Made by a program: the position numbers and the translations under genes
Assembly: GCA_964016875.1 (NCBI GenBank)
Contig: OZ024718.1
Span: forward strand, 8,933,001-8,997,000
Direction of reading: 5' to 3'
Length of the DNA stretch: 64,000 nucleotides
Source of the DNA: Fallopia convolvulus
Lineage: Eukaryota; Streptophyta; Magnoliopsida; Caryophyllales; Polygonaceae
The notes under the pieces: generated by a model
What the model saw: only the letters and a program-made list of their open reading frames with translations
Database searches by the model: none
What the model was told of the DNA's origin: nothing
Shown: positions 1 through 12,876 of the stretch, in pieces
How the letters are laid out: the number at the start of each line of letters is the position of its first letter
Numbering within the stretch: the first letter of the stretch is position 1

Positions 1-529
1 GGTTTAATTGGTCTGTGCACTTTGTTGGCTGGTTCACAGGCCTAAGGTTTACACCAAATGTGAGTTACTGGTGACTAAAAAAGTGAGATTATTTCTTATT
101 AAATGTCTATTGGTACATTCATTTAAGGAATCATAAACAAGCTCATGGTGATCGCCAAATAATCAACGTAATGAGATAATCAGTTCTCACAAAACGACAT
201 TAAAATAATGACTATTGTATTATTACAATGCAATAAATAGTTGTACATGTCGTGTCATGCACGACTACGACTCATCAATTATTTGATATATTATAAATAT
301 GATATTAATAAAGTAAATATACCAAAATAAATAAAAAGCCAAAAATAATTTAAATTCTTAAAAAAATTAATCAAATTCAATAAAATTTTAAAAAGATAGT
401 TTATAAGAAAGGATAAAAAAAATATAGATCTTCTATATCTATATATACTATAAAATAGAAAAATTTGAATAATTAATGACCCATTCAATTGGCCTAAACA
501 CCTATATCTAATTTTAATTTAATAATAAT

Positions 530-549
530 CTATATCTATCTATCTATCT

Positions 550-582
<33 letters not shown>
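530..582. repeat. (ATCT)n microsatellite
   Basis: About 50 bases of repeated ATCT/TATC units, interrupted once by a TTC step. A further A/T-rich variant of the motif follows near 780-830. It is a simple sequence repeat likely to vary in length between individuals. Confidence 0.9.
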
Positions 583-3224
583 AATCTATAATACTATAAG
601 ATTAAATCTCAAGGACAATTAATGTCCACACATTTTATACATAATATACGATTTCTATATAATTTCTACACAATGTCATAAGTAACTTTATTTAACCAAA
701 AATTTGGACAATCAATACCTCATTTAATTTGCCTAAATATTTAATTATAATTCTATTATTATGAACCTATAATGTAAGTATATGTTTTGTAATAAATCTA
801 TAATCTTCTATCTATCTACATATCTTATAAAGTTGAAAAAATCAACAAAAATGAATTTTATAAAATTATTAAGGTGTATATTGAGTATAATAAATTTACT
901 TTATTGTATATTAAAAATACAATTACCCGGCCAATTTTCTTAAACATGGACTTTATAATTCTTTTAGAAAAATAAAAAAAAAACTATTTTTGTCATCAAA
1001 ACTATCTTACTTCTCCATAAGTCACATACTAAGACACATTAATATATTTTATATTCTGGGCATGCAATTCATTTATAATTGCCTTTTGTATGGAGTGATA
1101 GAGTGACCTTTTACATTCCATCCACCCGTTTAAAAATTAAGTGTATTCATACAATGGTGTTTGGTCAAATTAAATTTCAGAGAAACGACTCATTTACGTA
1201 AATTATTGTCATCAATTTATTTTAAAACATAAACGTCTACGATTGCCATCAGCATATTATAGTCATTTACCATGCATGCCTCATTCACATATATATTTCC
1301 AGCACTAAATGATATTAATATTTCTCATTCAAACACCCTTTTCTACTTAACGTCTTTTAAATTTGGTCAATAATATGTCGATTAAGTTTAATTTTGTAAC
1401 TTACTAATTAATGTAGAATACAAGTAACGTTTGGTAGTCTTATTGTTATATCTACAATATATTAGACCACATGATTGCAGCCTATTGGCGTCTTCTCCCT
1501 TGATATGAAAAATGAGGGTAGATCAATCAAATAATTTACAAGACGAAAATGAAAGATGAACCATTCTGGTGCATGGATAATGATTTCCCATGGTGGATTG
1601 ACTACATTACAATAGCTCGAAGCAAGCTAGAGATTTTTATATACTCCAAAACTTAGGTATGTATATTTATATGTCCATCTTATTTTGTGCATCAATCAAT
1701 TATTAGAGAGCTTATGGAACAATTTATTTACCATCAAAAGACATATTTGAGCTAATCTTTTTACCCATTTTTTTGTTTGATACTCATGTGCACACATTTT
1801 TCTATTTAAAAGTTAATGATGTGTTCAAATTTCATGTATACATATTTTTATGATAAGTTCAATCTTCTTTACAAATATTATAGGAGTTGCTCAATGGAAG
1901 AAAGAATATAACAGCCATAATGTTGTACAACAAATATTTCGTCTATATTGGAAGATTAACATAGAGAGCTCAATAAGAGGAATCATGGAGGTTAGTTCTT
2001 TACATAGCGGAAAAAAAAGTTCATTAGTGATTCATTCAACTTTCATTCCCATTCCTTTGCCTTATTTTAATGTCCTACATAATGTTTTTTAGCAGTATAT
2101 ACCTCTATTGTGAGTCAAAGATACATAGTTAAAGACCATCAAAAAATAATATTATTTATTGAATTTTTCTTAGAATTCTAATCTTGGTAAATCTGGATAT
2201 TATTTGTTAATTTTAATTTTTTTAAAAGGGTTTATTAATTCTAATTTAGGAAATAATTTTAAAATAGTTTCTCAAATTAACACTTTTATTGTGTACCCAT
2301 GGTCATACATTAGCTAAACCGTTATTTATTTGTTAAAAAAAAACTCTAAACCAATTACAATAAGGATAATACAACAACTCCATTAGAAAAAAATGATTAC
2401 TCTACATTTATTTCCTTAGACGAAATTAGAAAATAATTCATCTTTTTAATAAGAATGATATACCTATATATATATATATATATGCGCCAAGAATCATTTC
2501 TCATTCTATACTAAAATTCATACGACGTTTTTAAAAATGTACACATAAATATGAGCCTAACCTTATAAAATAAATAAATATTAGAAGTTGATTTAAATTT
2601 AGTAATGAAATTTTTCTTCTTCATATATTTTGAATTAATTAAATTTTAATTTTGTAGGATTATTATGAAAGTATAATAGTATGGCATTTTAAAAAATCTT
2701 TATTCCGATGTTCTCAACCTTAGCTTTTATACAAACAAATAAAATAATAATATAATCATAAAAAATACATAATTATTTTTATCCTTGATTATAATATTTG
2801 ATAAACAAATACTATAATAATATAATCTTAGCATTTACTAATTTTATCGTTTATGTATACTTAGTTAAATATTCAATTTTCTTATTTTAAGCGTTTTATA
2901 CACTAACAAATTATCATAATTATCGACATTATTAACTTATTCAATTAAAAAAAATCGTTCCATGAGGAAAAATTAATATGTGCCAATGAATTTCCATGCA
3001 ATTAATTAAAAAATTATTCTTAAAAATTAAACAAATAAAATAATATAACAAATAAAATAAATATTCCAACACAACTATCTCTCTATTTTTGAGTAGTTCA
3101 CAAAATCTAAAAATAAATTATTATCTAATAGACTAATTGTATATTTTACAACATTTGATATTACACAGAAAAATAACAAAATTAGCATTAATCTTTGATA
3201 TTACATCATTTAAATTTAAAGTAT

Positions 3225-3548
3225 CCTTTGGTATTACACAAGACAACCTTTGATATTGCAATATAAATTTAAAGTTATTAATTTATAACCATTAGTATTA
3301 CAAATAAAAGTAAAATAAAATAAAATAAGATCAACCTTTGATATTCTAAACAAAAGATAAGATCAAATTTAAAATACAACATTTGACATTATTTAGCAAC
3401 TTTTATAGTAACCTTTAGTATTACAATATGAATTTAATTTTAATTAAATTATAACCATTGAAATTACAAGTAAAAGTAAAAATAAAAGAAGATAAGATCA
3501 ACCTTTGGTATTCCAAATAAAAGATAAGATCAAATTTAAAATATAACC
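3225..3548. repeat. Degenerate tandem duplication, period about 177 bp
   Basis: The phrase ATAAGATCAAATTTAAAATA occurs at 3357 and again at 3534. Flanking phrases such as AACCTTTGGTATT and AACCATT..ATTACAA recur at the same spacing. The two copies have diverged by substitutions and small indels. No coding capacity is seen. It may be a small satellite remnant or part of an old transposon. Confidence 0.6.
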
Positions 3549-3941
3549 TTTTGTATTCCACTCTCTTTCACATATACAAGATTTTCACTTTTGCATGATC
3601 ACATCGCAATTTCATTCACAACAAAGCAAAAATTAAAATACAACTCTCAAATTGTTTAAAAATAAGGATCAATTAAGAAACCCTTTGAGATGGGTAATGT
3701 GAAAAAACAATCACGGGCCATCCACCTAGTTTACATAAAAATCCAAAAAGGTAATTAAGGAAAATATAATATAATTTTTTTTATAAACATTTAATTTAGG
3801 CAAGTTATTATTTAGATATTTGAAATTTTTACCTTTATCAAAATTTGATTTAAGATAAATATTTTTTTTATAAATATATAAAAGATAAATATAAAATAAT
3901 TTTCATTATTTTTGATTAAAATTCGAATTAATTTTTTTTTC

Positions 3942-4402
3942 CACATGAACAGGTCCGTCTCAATTATTTTAAGGGTCCTAGGGCGAAATAAAATTTGGGG
4001 CCCCTTGAATTAACAAATAAATAGACCTTTTTTAGCCTATCAAATCAAATAAATGGGCATTTTTATACAACTTTTATTTATTTTTTATTTTAGATAATAA
4101 ATTATAGCCTTTTTTATAAATAATGGGCTTTTTTAACATTAATATGCCTATTTTTACTCTTGAATTAACAAATAAATGGACCTTTTTTTAGCCCATCAAA
4201 TAAATGGGCTTTTTATACAACTTTTATTTATTTTTTATTTTAGATAATAAATTATAGCCTTTTTTTATAAATAATGAGCTTTTTTTAACATTAATTGGCC
4301 TATTTCTGCTAGTAGTAATTTTCTTGTTAGGGGCCTCTATATTTTGGGGGCCATGGCGACCACCCCTCCTCGTCGCCCGAAATAGCCGGCCCTGCACATG
4401 AA
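3942..4402. mobile_element. hAT-type MITE with 8-bp target duplication
   Basis: The element spans 3950-4394 (445 bp). It is flanked on both sides by CACATGAA (3942-3949 and 4395-4402), an exact 8-bp target duplication as produced by hAT transposases. The left end reads CAGGTCCGTCTC. The right end in reverse complement reads CAGGGCCGGCTATTTC, so short terminal inverted repeats are present. GGGCC-rich subterminal sequence (GGGCGAAAT near the left end, CGCCCGAAAT near the right end) is also shared. There is no transposase frame, so the element is non-autonomous. Its interior is a tandem duplication, listed separately. Confidence 0.85.
4005..4314. repeat. Two tandem copies of a ~155-bp unit inside the hAT MITE
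   Basis: A unit beginning TTGAATTAACAAATAAAT starts at 4005 and again at 4160. Both copies continue through shared phrases (ACAACTTTTATTTATT, TAGATAATAAATTATAGCC, AAATAATG.GCTTTTTT). They differ by a few substitutions and by one- to several-base indels. The duplication lies wholly between the hAT terminal repeats. Confidence 0.85.
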
Positions 4403-5289
4403 TATATATAATGGAATTTAATTGAAAAAAAAAACAATATAAATAATTTTTTTTTAATATAAGGGGCTATAATTAATGTGGTGGCTAGAAAAGTTATAAC
4501 TTTAATATATAATAATAGATTATAGATAGATATGGTTTATTTTTATTTCAAAGATATATATGTGATCACGTGTACGTATTTTTTCCTATTTTTTAATGTA
4601 TCTTTTACGAATATAACAAATATAATTTACTCTTTTTTTTATCTATTTTGGTCAAATCTACTAATATTATTTTATCTTTATGTTTATTTTGGGGATAAAT
4701 TTTTACAAATATTATTTTATCTTTATGTTTAGTTGAAGATAACTTTTTTTAGCATAATTAACTATTTAAAATTATTATTTCAATAAAGGTGTGATGTGGC
4801 GCAACGTGATGACAGAAATTGTTTCGCATTTAGTTATTAGTAATATATAGATATTCGATGCATTCTAAGCGCCCGATCAGATAGTCTATGCACCCCATTT
4901 TTTTATTTTTTTTATTTTTTATTTCGGTCTGCTCAACCGGAGTAAGAAAATAGCTAAATCAGCTTTGGTCATGCTGACTGAAACTCAAAGCCATTAGTTT
5001 TTTTTCTCATGTTTGACAAAAATAAGGATTGTATTTTCAAGTGTAATGCTCCGGTCCGATTTTTTTACGCCCTGATCATACTCCCTCCTATACTCCCTTG
5101 TTATAATTGATTAAAATATATTTTTTAATAATTTACAAATATTTAAGTTACTTTTTTAATGTAATTTGGAAAGTCATCACCCAATCACGTCCTAGGGGAG
5201 TATAAAAGGGAACATATTTAGGAATTACAAGATTTGATTTGGTAATGCTCAGCTAATAACATGTTCAATTTCCATTTTGATCCCCCCTA
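4403..5289. other. Non-coding spacer between hAT MITE and LINE remnant
   Basis: This AT-rich segment has long T-runs near 4900-4920 and no supported gene. A weak inverted similarity (CTCCCTCCTATACTCCC near 5085 against GGGGAGTATAAAAGGG near 5195) could mark a decayed MITE, but I see no target duplication. Confidence 0.5.
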
Positions 5290-7240
5290 TAGATATAGAT
5301 GCTCAGGTAATAACCGTTTCCTCTTTCACAGTGAATCCCCCACCATCGAATTATGAAAGAATTTAGTGTTGCGATCCCTTGTTTGTAGTCATTGGACCCG
5401 TGACTTCTAGAGCCAAAGCAACTCTTCCCTCTCAAGAACCAAAGTAAGCTCCTTTTGTAAACTTGTTTTTACTGTCAACAAGCGATCGGAAGGCCGGGCA
5501 CTCAAAGCTCTTTGAATTACGTCGAATTGGCTTAGCAATTCATGCTTTTGTAAATGAATAGTGCCGATTTTTTTTTATTCTACTCAATCAGTTTAACACG
5601 CAAATTAGTCAAGGCAAGACAAGAGTCACACTCTGTATGCTAGGAATGACAAAGGAAGGCGAGAAATTCGAGTAAGTTAACCATGAAACCTCAAAACGAA
5701 AACATCGTCTCCTCCTATCCCCATTCAAACTCAGCTCTAAGTTCAAGAGAAGCGGCACATGATCAGAAGAAAGTCGAGGAAAATGGCGAACAACAACATT
5801 CGGCCACAACATACAACCAACAATATTAGTGAACAACCGATCAAGACATTTCCCTACAAAAGTATGAGAAGAAACTTCACGGGGCCATGTAAAGGTCTGA
5901 CCTAAAAAAACCACATCAATCGAGCCCACATCATTTACCATAGTACTAAACTTATCAAAGTCTTCCGAAAGGTGTATCGAGCCACCACACCGATCAAAAG
6001 TATGAAGGATACAACTAAAGTCCCCCCTGCAATAAGAGGTTTTGTAATCCCCTCAAATTCTTCTATAAGATCACTCAAAAAAGACGATGTATACCAACCG
6101 ATAGAGGGGCATAAACTGCGGCCAAGTGATAATAGAGACGCCCTTTTGAGGTAATAGCATGAATAAATTTCCTAGCAAGGCGCGCAACATGCAAATTAAT
6201 CTTATGCTTGTCCCACAACAACCACAGACCCCTAGCAAGTCTAACAACCTCAACTCTTGCACAATTGGAGAATCCAAGGTGGTGATAAACCTCTTGCAAT
6301 TGCACACCCGAGATTTGAGGTTCAAAAACAACTAGAATATCAACCAAGAAATGACAAATTGAACTAGATAACGAATCGTTCTACGAAAGTTAGGCTTAGC
6401 AGCCCCATAACAATTCCAAAATAAGCAATTCATGGGAAACAACTGACCAAAACATGAACAAGGTACAACACCTAGTCTTATTGATCGATCGATCGGAGCC
6501 AACGACGTGGCTTCACTATTAGACATATCCACATTTGTTTCCACAAGTGGGTCATACTGCCGAGCATGAACAATCCCAGACGTTGTAACTATGATCTGTT
6601 GGTTGCTAACATTCTCTGGAACCAAAACTAAGCTCTGATTTTGTCCCCTTGGCTGATTCCTGCTTTGCATTTACAAACTAACTGAGACTTCTTCATTTTG
6701 CATCTCCTTGTTAACATAAGACTCATTGGCTTTTGGGTTAAAGTGAGAGGCGCCACAACATCACCCTTGGCCTGTTTGGCCTTAGTTTGGGCCATAGGCT
6801 CATCGTCATTCACAACATGCTCTGCCTTCTTATCTCGCTTAGGCTTTCTTCTATTTCTATTTTTATTTGTCTTTGACGTGGAAGCTATAGAATTTTCTGT
6901 AGGCTTCAATGCAAATTGCGTTACTTTTGATTCAGAGCTAGAATTCCCTTCTACCACAGTCTTGCCTTTATCCTTAGGCTCTCTATGCTCCCAGAATCTT
7001 TAGAAATCTTAGTATCCATATTCTTTAAGCTAGCAAAACTGTTATTCTCCTTTTCTTTCCCTTCATAATCATGTGAAATCTTTGGCTTTCCCTGACTTGG
7101 TCTAGGCCCGCGACTTATTACTGTCCATGGACCATAGCGAGGCTCATTATCTGTCGGCCTGGGTTTAGGCTGTCTTGCCTCCACAATCGCCCCCATTCAA
7201 ACCTCGTCCTTAATCCATCTCGATTTCCATTTGCAAGGCA
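5290..7240 (-). pseudogene. Decayed L1-type LINE: ORF1 tail, endonuclease, start of RT region
   Basis: Read on the minus strand, broken frames run from high to low coordinates in LINE order. Around 7196-6951 is an ORF1-like segment with RYGPWTVISR, resembling the 'YGPWM' part of plant LINE ORF1 proteins. Near 6430-6340 is an endonuclease start (FWNCYGAA, for the usual WNCRG). Then come a GGDF segment near 6020, FTWP near 5890, a LDRLF segment and PRLSSDHVPLLL near 5760, which holds the Asp-His pair of the APE-type nuclease. Further down, a broken frame at about 5480-5340 contains LWLQKSR..WL..RDRNTKFFH, the region before the reverse transcriptase. The frames shift at several points and the RT proper is missing. 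A T-run at 5568-5577 interrupts it. It is non-functional; the exact ends are uncertain. Confidence 0.75.
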
Positions 7241-7406
7241 AATTCGAGCGATTATTGTAGTTGATTTTGCATTTGTTCGAGAGAAGCATGGAAGGATAAT
7301 CTAAAAGGTCGACAATCTACAACTTACCCATGTCACACTTTAACAGAAAACAAAATAAGTATTTTTCGGGATGAAAAGGCGACTCTTATATATATATATA
7401 TATATA

Positions 7407-9551
7407 GGAGGAGGTTCCGGTAGAAAGAATTTTATAGTAGAAAGTGAGGGTGAATATAGTGCGTTGGATTAAAATGGATTAATGGTCAGATTTGATGTTC
7501 CATTTTAAGTGTAGTGGGGTGAATATTACTATAGTAGATTTCATTTGCCAAAATAAACCCATATTCCTTAAAAGTAGCAAACAACTTATTTAAAAAAAAG
7601 GAAAGAATTAATATCAATCAACCAAATCACGTAGAAAATCTAAAAATTATTTGTAACTATTAATTATCTCTCCTATTTTTAAAATAAAAACAAATGATAT
7701 TTTTAATATTGATTGGATTCTATTTTTAAAACTAATTGATATTGGCGTAATTTTTCATCACTATTCTGGTAAACTGTCATATGATCGAATACCAACGTGA
7801 TGAACAATGAATATACATCATTGCATTCTACCGAGTGAATACCATCGTGATAAGCGATGAATATGTACTTGTGTTATGGTGAATACCATCGTGATAAACA
7901 ATGAACATGTACTTGTGTTACGGTGAATACCATCGTGATAAATAATGAATATGTACTTGTGTTACGGTGATTATGATTAAAATTAATAATTGTACAATTT
8001 CATTATAATTGTTAAAATAAATACATTCGTTTTTATTGAATATATATTGAAATGAAGATGAATATCATCATACAATTACACGAATACTCTGAGTTTGTCA
8101 CAACACAATTACATAAAATGGATAAATATCACCACTAATTAATTTCATGATTATCACCACCCTATCTTCATCTCTCGATCTTCATCTTTTAAATCTTTAT
8201 ACTCCACTTAATATTGTAGGTCCTTGATTTTCATCTTCCTACAAGTACAAAGGCGTCTTCAACAATCTTCTTTGCATGAGTTGTTTAAAAGGTGAAAAAT
8301 AAAGAATATCAACTTTGACAAAAAGGAATATCAATGTGAAAGATAATGAATATCAATGACTACTTGAAAGTTATTCACAAAATAAGTACAAATATATAAC
8401 ATAGAAACTCAAAGTGAATAACATATAATAAACCAATTTACAACGATGAATATCAATGCACACTTTAATGAATACCAACATTAATCTAAATGAATATCAT
8501 CATTGCATACCAAGTAAAATCAGAAAATTAATAGTGATTAGCATATTATAAACCATTTTTCAAAAATGAATACCAATGCACATTAATAATATTATCATAA
8601 TTAATCTCAATGAATATCATAATTGAATAGCACGATATAATTAAAAACTTATATGTGAATATCATAGTATAAAATAGTTTAAGATGCATATCAATGTACA
8701 ATATAACGAATATCAGAATTAATCTTAGAGAATATAGCATACGATTTCTTTAGTATGCGATTGATTATAAATTCCGATTTCTTCATTAATTTTGGACATT
8801 CTTCCTTAAAATTTGCCCTCCTTTCAATTCACACCCTAAAATCATGAACAACCAAACTCAATTCAAACCCTAAAATCAAAAAATTTTTAACCAGAAACTC
8901 TAAAATCAAACTTCAAATCATGAAATTAAACGGATTAAAACCCTAAAATTGCATCTGACTAGATTTCAAACTCTATTAGCCTTAAATTGGGGGAAACGTA
9001 AAAACCAAATATACAAAACGTAAGGGATATAATGAATTGTTGAACCTGGAGATTAGTGCAATTGAACGACATTAATCGATGGAGAACTTTATCAAAGAAG
9101 CAATGATCCATGAAATCTTCTTATGCGAAAAATGCTCAATCTCATAATCATCTTTTGTACCATGAAAATTGAATACAAAACTAATGGTTGGTGATTATTT
9201 GATATTGGCAACGAAATCGAGTAATGAACATGCGACAAACCAACAATGGAGGATGAAGAAGATTGGTGTTTTGAAATCAATGGTAGACGACAATCTGGGG
9301 ATTTGAGAGAGAGAAGTTCATAACCGATTATTAGGGGAGAAATAATAGTCAGTTAATTGAATATGGAAAGAGAGAAATGTATATTTTCTTTCCCAAATAT
9401 CTCGCTCTAAAATTTAATTAGATAAAACACACCTACACTCTTTTGATGCACCCTTTTTCTAATAAATCTACACCGTACAACTAATTTAATCCAACATCCC
9501 TAATTCACACACACTTTCTACTCTAAATGTCTTTCTACTAGAACTTAATAC
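7407..9551. mobile_element. TA-flanked element, copy 1 (Micron-like)
   Basis: The segment sits between (TA)n tracts (7387-7406 and 9552-9573). Its left end reads GGTTCCGGTAGAAAG, then AGTAGAAAGTGAGGGTGAAT and GTTGGATTAAA. The right end in reverse complement reads GTTCTAGTAGAAAG, AGTAGAAAGTGTGTGTGAAT and GTTGGATTAAA, so it has terminal inverted repeats of roughly 80 bp. The interior is AT-rich, with many copies of phrases such as GAATATCAATG and GTGAATACCATCGTGATAA, and no transposase. Rice Micron elements are the known analogue for TA-microsatellite flanking; assignment to that type is inference. Confidence 0.65.
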
Positions 9552-9573
9552 TATATATATATATATATATATA
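9552..9573. repeat. (TA)11 tract between two inverted elements
   Basis: A pure 22-base TA run forms the junction between the right end of one TA-flanked element and the left end of its inverted relative. It could be a shared target or a remnant of each insertion. Confidence 0.9.
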
Positions 9574-11630
9574 GTATGAGGATCTAGTAGAAAGGTCTTT
9601 AGGGTGGAAAATGAGGGTGAATATGGATCATTAGATTAAAATTTTTAAATGGCTGAGATTTTGTTCAAAAAAGGTGTAAAATATAATATGGACTACAACA
9701 CACAAGATTAATTCTACTAGAGATAATATTGGATAGAGAATCTTTTCTCTTTTCAATTTATTATCTCCTCTCCCCAATTTGCACAAAAATTAATCTCCTT
9801 TCTCTCTCTTTGTATTCCCTCTCTCTCTTAGTCTCACTATTCTCTCTATCAGAAGCGTTTTCGTAGAAGATTGAGTCGCCTCCATATTTAGTTGATCTCA
9901 ACTGGAGCAATTTCTCGATTTACAGGTATGCTATTTTCGTTGGTTTATTTCCTCTTGTAATTAAGTATAAACCCTATCACTGGGATTTACTTTGTAGTTT
10001 GTACTAGTTAATAAACCCTAAATTTCTCAATTGGATCCAATTTCATCTATCTATTGCTTCTAGAATCGATTTATTGTTGAGAATTGAATTGACTGAAATT
10101 GAATTGTGTGATCGATGATGCATGGATACAGAGAAATCGTACTTGCCAAGCAAGGACATAGAGTGGTACATCTACATCCCTCAAGACCATAAGTATTCGA
10201 AAGGTATTGAGGACGAATCAAGCCACTCGAGATGGGTAATGGAAAGTAGCGGAGAAGGATCAGATGTTGCAATCACAAAATATGGTGAAGGTGGTCTCGC
10301 TGATGTTTCACAAAAATATCGACTTCTTCAATCTTCTCTCGGAATGCCCCTTCTCTCGTATGCTATATTCATTGAGATTAATTCTGATATTCATTATATT
10401 GCCCATTGATATTCATCTGTTAAAACTTTGTTATACTATGGTATTCATCAATGAGTTTTTAATTGTATCGTGTTATTCAATTCTAATATTCATTGAGATT
10501 AATTATGATATTCTTATCAATGTGCATTGATATTCATCTTTGAAGAATGGTTTATAATATGGCATTTACTATTAAGTTTCCGAGTTTACTTGGTATGCAA
10601 TAACGATATTCATTTAGATTAATTTTGGTATTCATTAAAGTATGCATTGATATTCATCTTTGTAAATTCGTTTATTGGATGTTATTTATTTTGAATTTCT
10701 ATGTTTTATATTTGTATTTATTTTGAGAATAACTATCAAATAGTTATTGATATTCATTATATGTCACATCGATATTCATTTTTGTCAATGTTGATATTCT
10801 TTTTTTTCCACTTTTTAAACAGTTCATACAAAGAAGATTGTTGAAGAAGAGAAATCGGGTTCTCTAGCCCTTATACTTGTAGGAAGATGAAGATCAAGGA
10901 CCTATAATATTAGGTCGAGTATAAATATTTGAAAGATGAAGACCGAGAGATGAAGATAGAGCGGTGATATTCATGAAATTAATTAGATGTGATATTCATC
11001 TTCATTTTATGTAATTGGGTTGTGGCAAACTCCTAATATTCTTGTAATTGAATGATGATATTCATCTTCATTTTAATATATATTCAATAAAAACATATGT
11101 ATTTATTTTTATTTTAATATATATTCTTTTATAAAATTATAAGGAGATTGTACAACTATTAATTTTAATCATATTCATCGTAACATAAATATATGTTCAT
11201 TGTTTATCATGATGGTATTCACTCACCAGACTACAATGATGTATATTCATTGTTCATAACGTTGGCATTCGATCACCTGGCAGGTTATGTGAATAGAGAT
11301 GAAATATTACGTCAATATCAATTAATTTTAAAAATCGAATTATATCATTTGTTTTTAGTTTAAAAATTGGAGAGTGAATCAATATTGACATGAGATTTGA
11401 AATTTTGTACGTGATCTGAACTGCCTAATATTAATTCCTTCCTTTTTAAATAGTTTGTTTGCTATTTTTAAGGAATTTGAGTTTTTTTTTGGCAAGTGAC
11501 ATATAATCTAGTAATATTCACCCTATTTTAACTATTTTGCATTATCAAATCTCACCATCAATTCTTTTTAACCCAACGCCTCAAATTCACACTCACTTTC
11601 TACCACAATTAGCTTTCTACCGGAACCTTC
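9574..11630. mobile_element. TA-flanked element, copy 2, inverted relative of copy 1
   Basis: The left end (GGATCTAGTAGAAAGGTCTT, then GAGGGTGAATATGG) and the right end in reverse complement (GGTTCCGGTAGAAAG, then GTAGAAAGTGAGTGTGAAT and GCGTTGGGTTAAA) are terminal inverted repeats of the same family as copy 1. The right half of this copy (about 10.8-11.63 kb) is the reverse complement of the left half of copy 1: a block around AAGAAGATTGTTGAAG and TACTTGTAGGAAGATGAA matches 8220-8290, and a block around CATTGTTCATAACGTTGG matches 7770-7810. It is followed by a short (TA)n(TG)n tract. No transposase is seen. It carries a protein-coding-like fragment at 10,122. Confidence 0.65.
10122..10205 (+). 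pseudogene. Possible captured NAC-domain fragment
   Basis: A short open frame inside the second TA-flanked element reads LPSKDIEWYIYIPQDHKYS. This resembles NAC transcription-factor subdomain C, where family members read approximately 'LP...D.EWYFF.PRD.KY.NG'. Downstream residues do not continue the NAC pattern, and the inverted sister element lacks the fragment. The likely explanation is capture of a piece of a host exon by the transposon. The match is short and recognised by eye only, so chance similarity is possible. Confidence 0.35.
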
Positions 11631-11639
11631 TATATATAT

Positions 11640-12690
11640 GTGTGTGTGTAAAAAAGATGTGAAGTGTTTTTTTTAATGATTGATATCTTTACTTTTCCTA
11701 CAATATCTTTTACTTTCTTTTTATTTAATTAATTAATTAATTTTTTCATTTAAGCATCAAATTTCAAAATTTTATAATAGTTTGATTTCACATAATATAT
11801 ATAAATATGTTCAATTTCAATTTAAAGAACATAAAACAACAATAATTTATTATAAAATTGCCCAAAAAGAGACATTGCTCCACATGCATGCAAGTCGGCC
11901 ACAACTAAATAAGTGGTGGTGAACCTCATATTTTTTAAAAATATGATGTGTACCACCACTAATCTCATTATAAATTGATATTATACATATATAAATTATA
12001 CATATACTTTAATATTATAAAAGTGACACCTCGCATATAAGGGGCGACGAATAACAAAGCCCTATTAAAATTTATGTCCATAAAAATAAAATTATAGAGA
12101 TCTCACCTATTCATAGTATTTACCATAGAAAAAATTACGGTACATATATCTCACGTACTAATATAATTATATAATATTAAAGTTTCTCAAATTTTGTTCA
12201 TAAAGATAGATATAGAGATATCATGTACTAATTTAGTGTGTAAGTAATTAAACATCACCTACTAATATATTATGTGCAATTATTAATAACATTAGCAATA
12301 GTATTATATATATTTTTTAAGAATTGTAAATACTAAAAATTATGAAGGGTAAAGGAGTAAATTGAAAAATTAATAAGCTTATGTGGCATAGTTAAGAGAT
12401 TGGCAAATAGGATAGAGAGATTCGAGTTTAGTAATAGTATCTAGATTATCTTTGAAAATATGAATTTTGAATAGAAATAGTAGATATCTAATTTTCCATA
12501 AAAAAGTAGATATATTACAATTTTTAAGTTAATATTTTGTATAATTATTTAAAATTATTTAATTTTTATAAATTAATCTTTTACATGTTTTAACTCGTGT
12601 GAAAATTGCGAAAAATTATTATGTAAAAAATAACCTAATCCCAAAATCCCCAAATCATCGAAAAACCTAACCTACACATCTAATGTTCGT
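11640..12690. other. AT-rich intergenic DNA
   Basis: A short (TG)n tract at 11,640-11,649 is followed by very AT-rich sequence with no open frame of interest. No terminal repeats or RNA genes are recognised. Confidence 0.5.
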
Positions 12691-12854
12691 TCGTGCATGC
12701 TATGGGTCTAACACATAAGCCCATGAGTTTCCATCCTAAAACTAATTGGCCAAACACATATGCGTGGGGGGTCCAAACGTTTTTCTTCGTGCATATATGC
12801 GTGTTATGGGTCTAACACATAAGCCTATGGGGTTCCATCCTAAAACTAATTGGC
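12691..12854. repeat. Two direct copies of a ~60-bp motif, offset 104 bp
   Basis: TATGGGTCTAACACATAAGC begins at 12,701 and 12,805. Both copies continue through GTTTCCATCC or GTTCCATCC and TAAAACTAATTGGC. The preceding TCGTGCAT is also shared. This motif resembles sequence I associate with LTR termini in plant genomes, but I cannot assign an element here. Confidence 0.7.
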
Positions 12855-12876
12855 AATAAAATGAGTAATTCAAAGG

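Larger units (their letters stand above)
1..3941. other. AT-rich intergenic DNA without a recognisable gene
   Basis: This stretch is very AT-rich, with many stop codons in all frames. Short open frames (for example 80 codons at 1850-2092) show no domain I recognise and no coding-like base bias. It holds an (ATCT)n tract, a (TA)n tract near 2463-2483 and degenerate tandem sequence near 3.2-3.5 kb, described separately. I see no promoter, RNA gene or transposon termini that I can support. Confidence 0.6.

Noticed and set aside
4860..5240. A Stowaway-type MITE around the CTCCCTCC and GGGGAGTATAAAAGGG words
   Set aside because: The inverted similarity is short and no TA target duplication or clean ends could be placed.
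9092..9280. Open frame in the first TA-flanked element as a gene
   Set aside because: The frame is short, has no recognised domain and is not conserved in the inverted sister copy.
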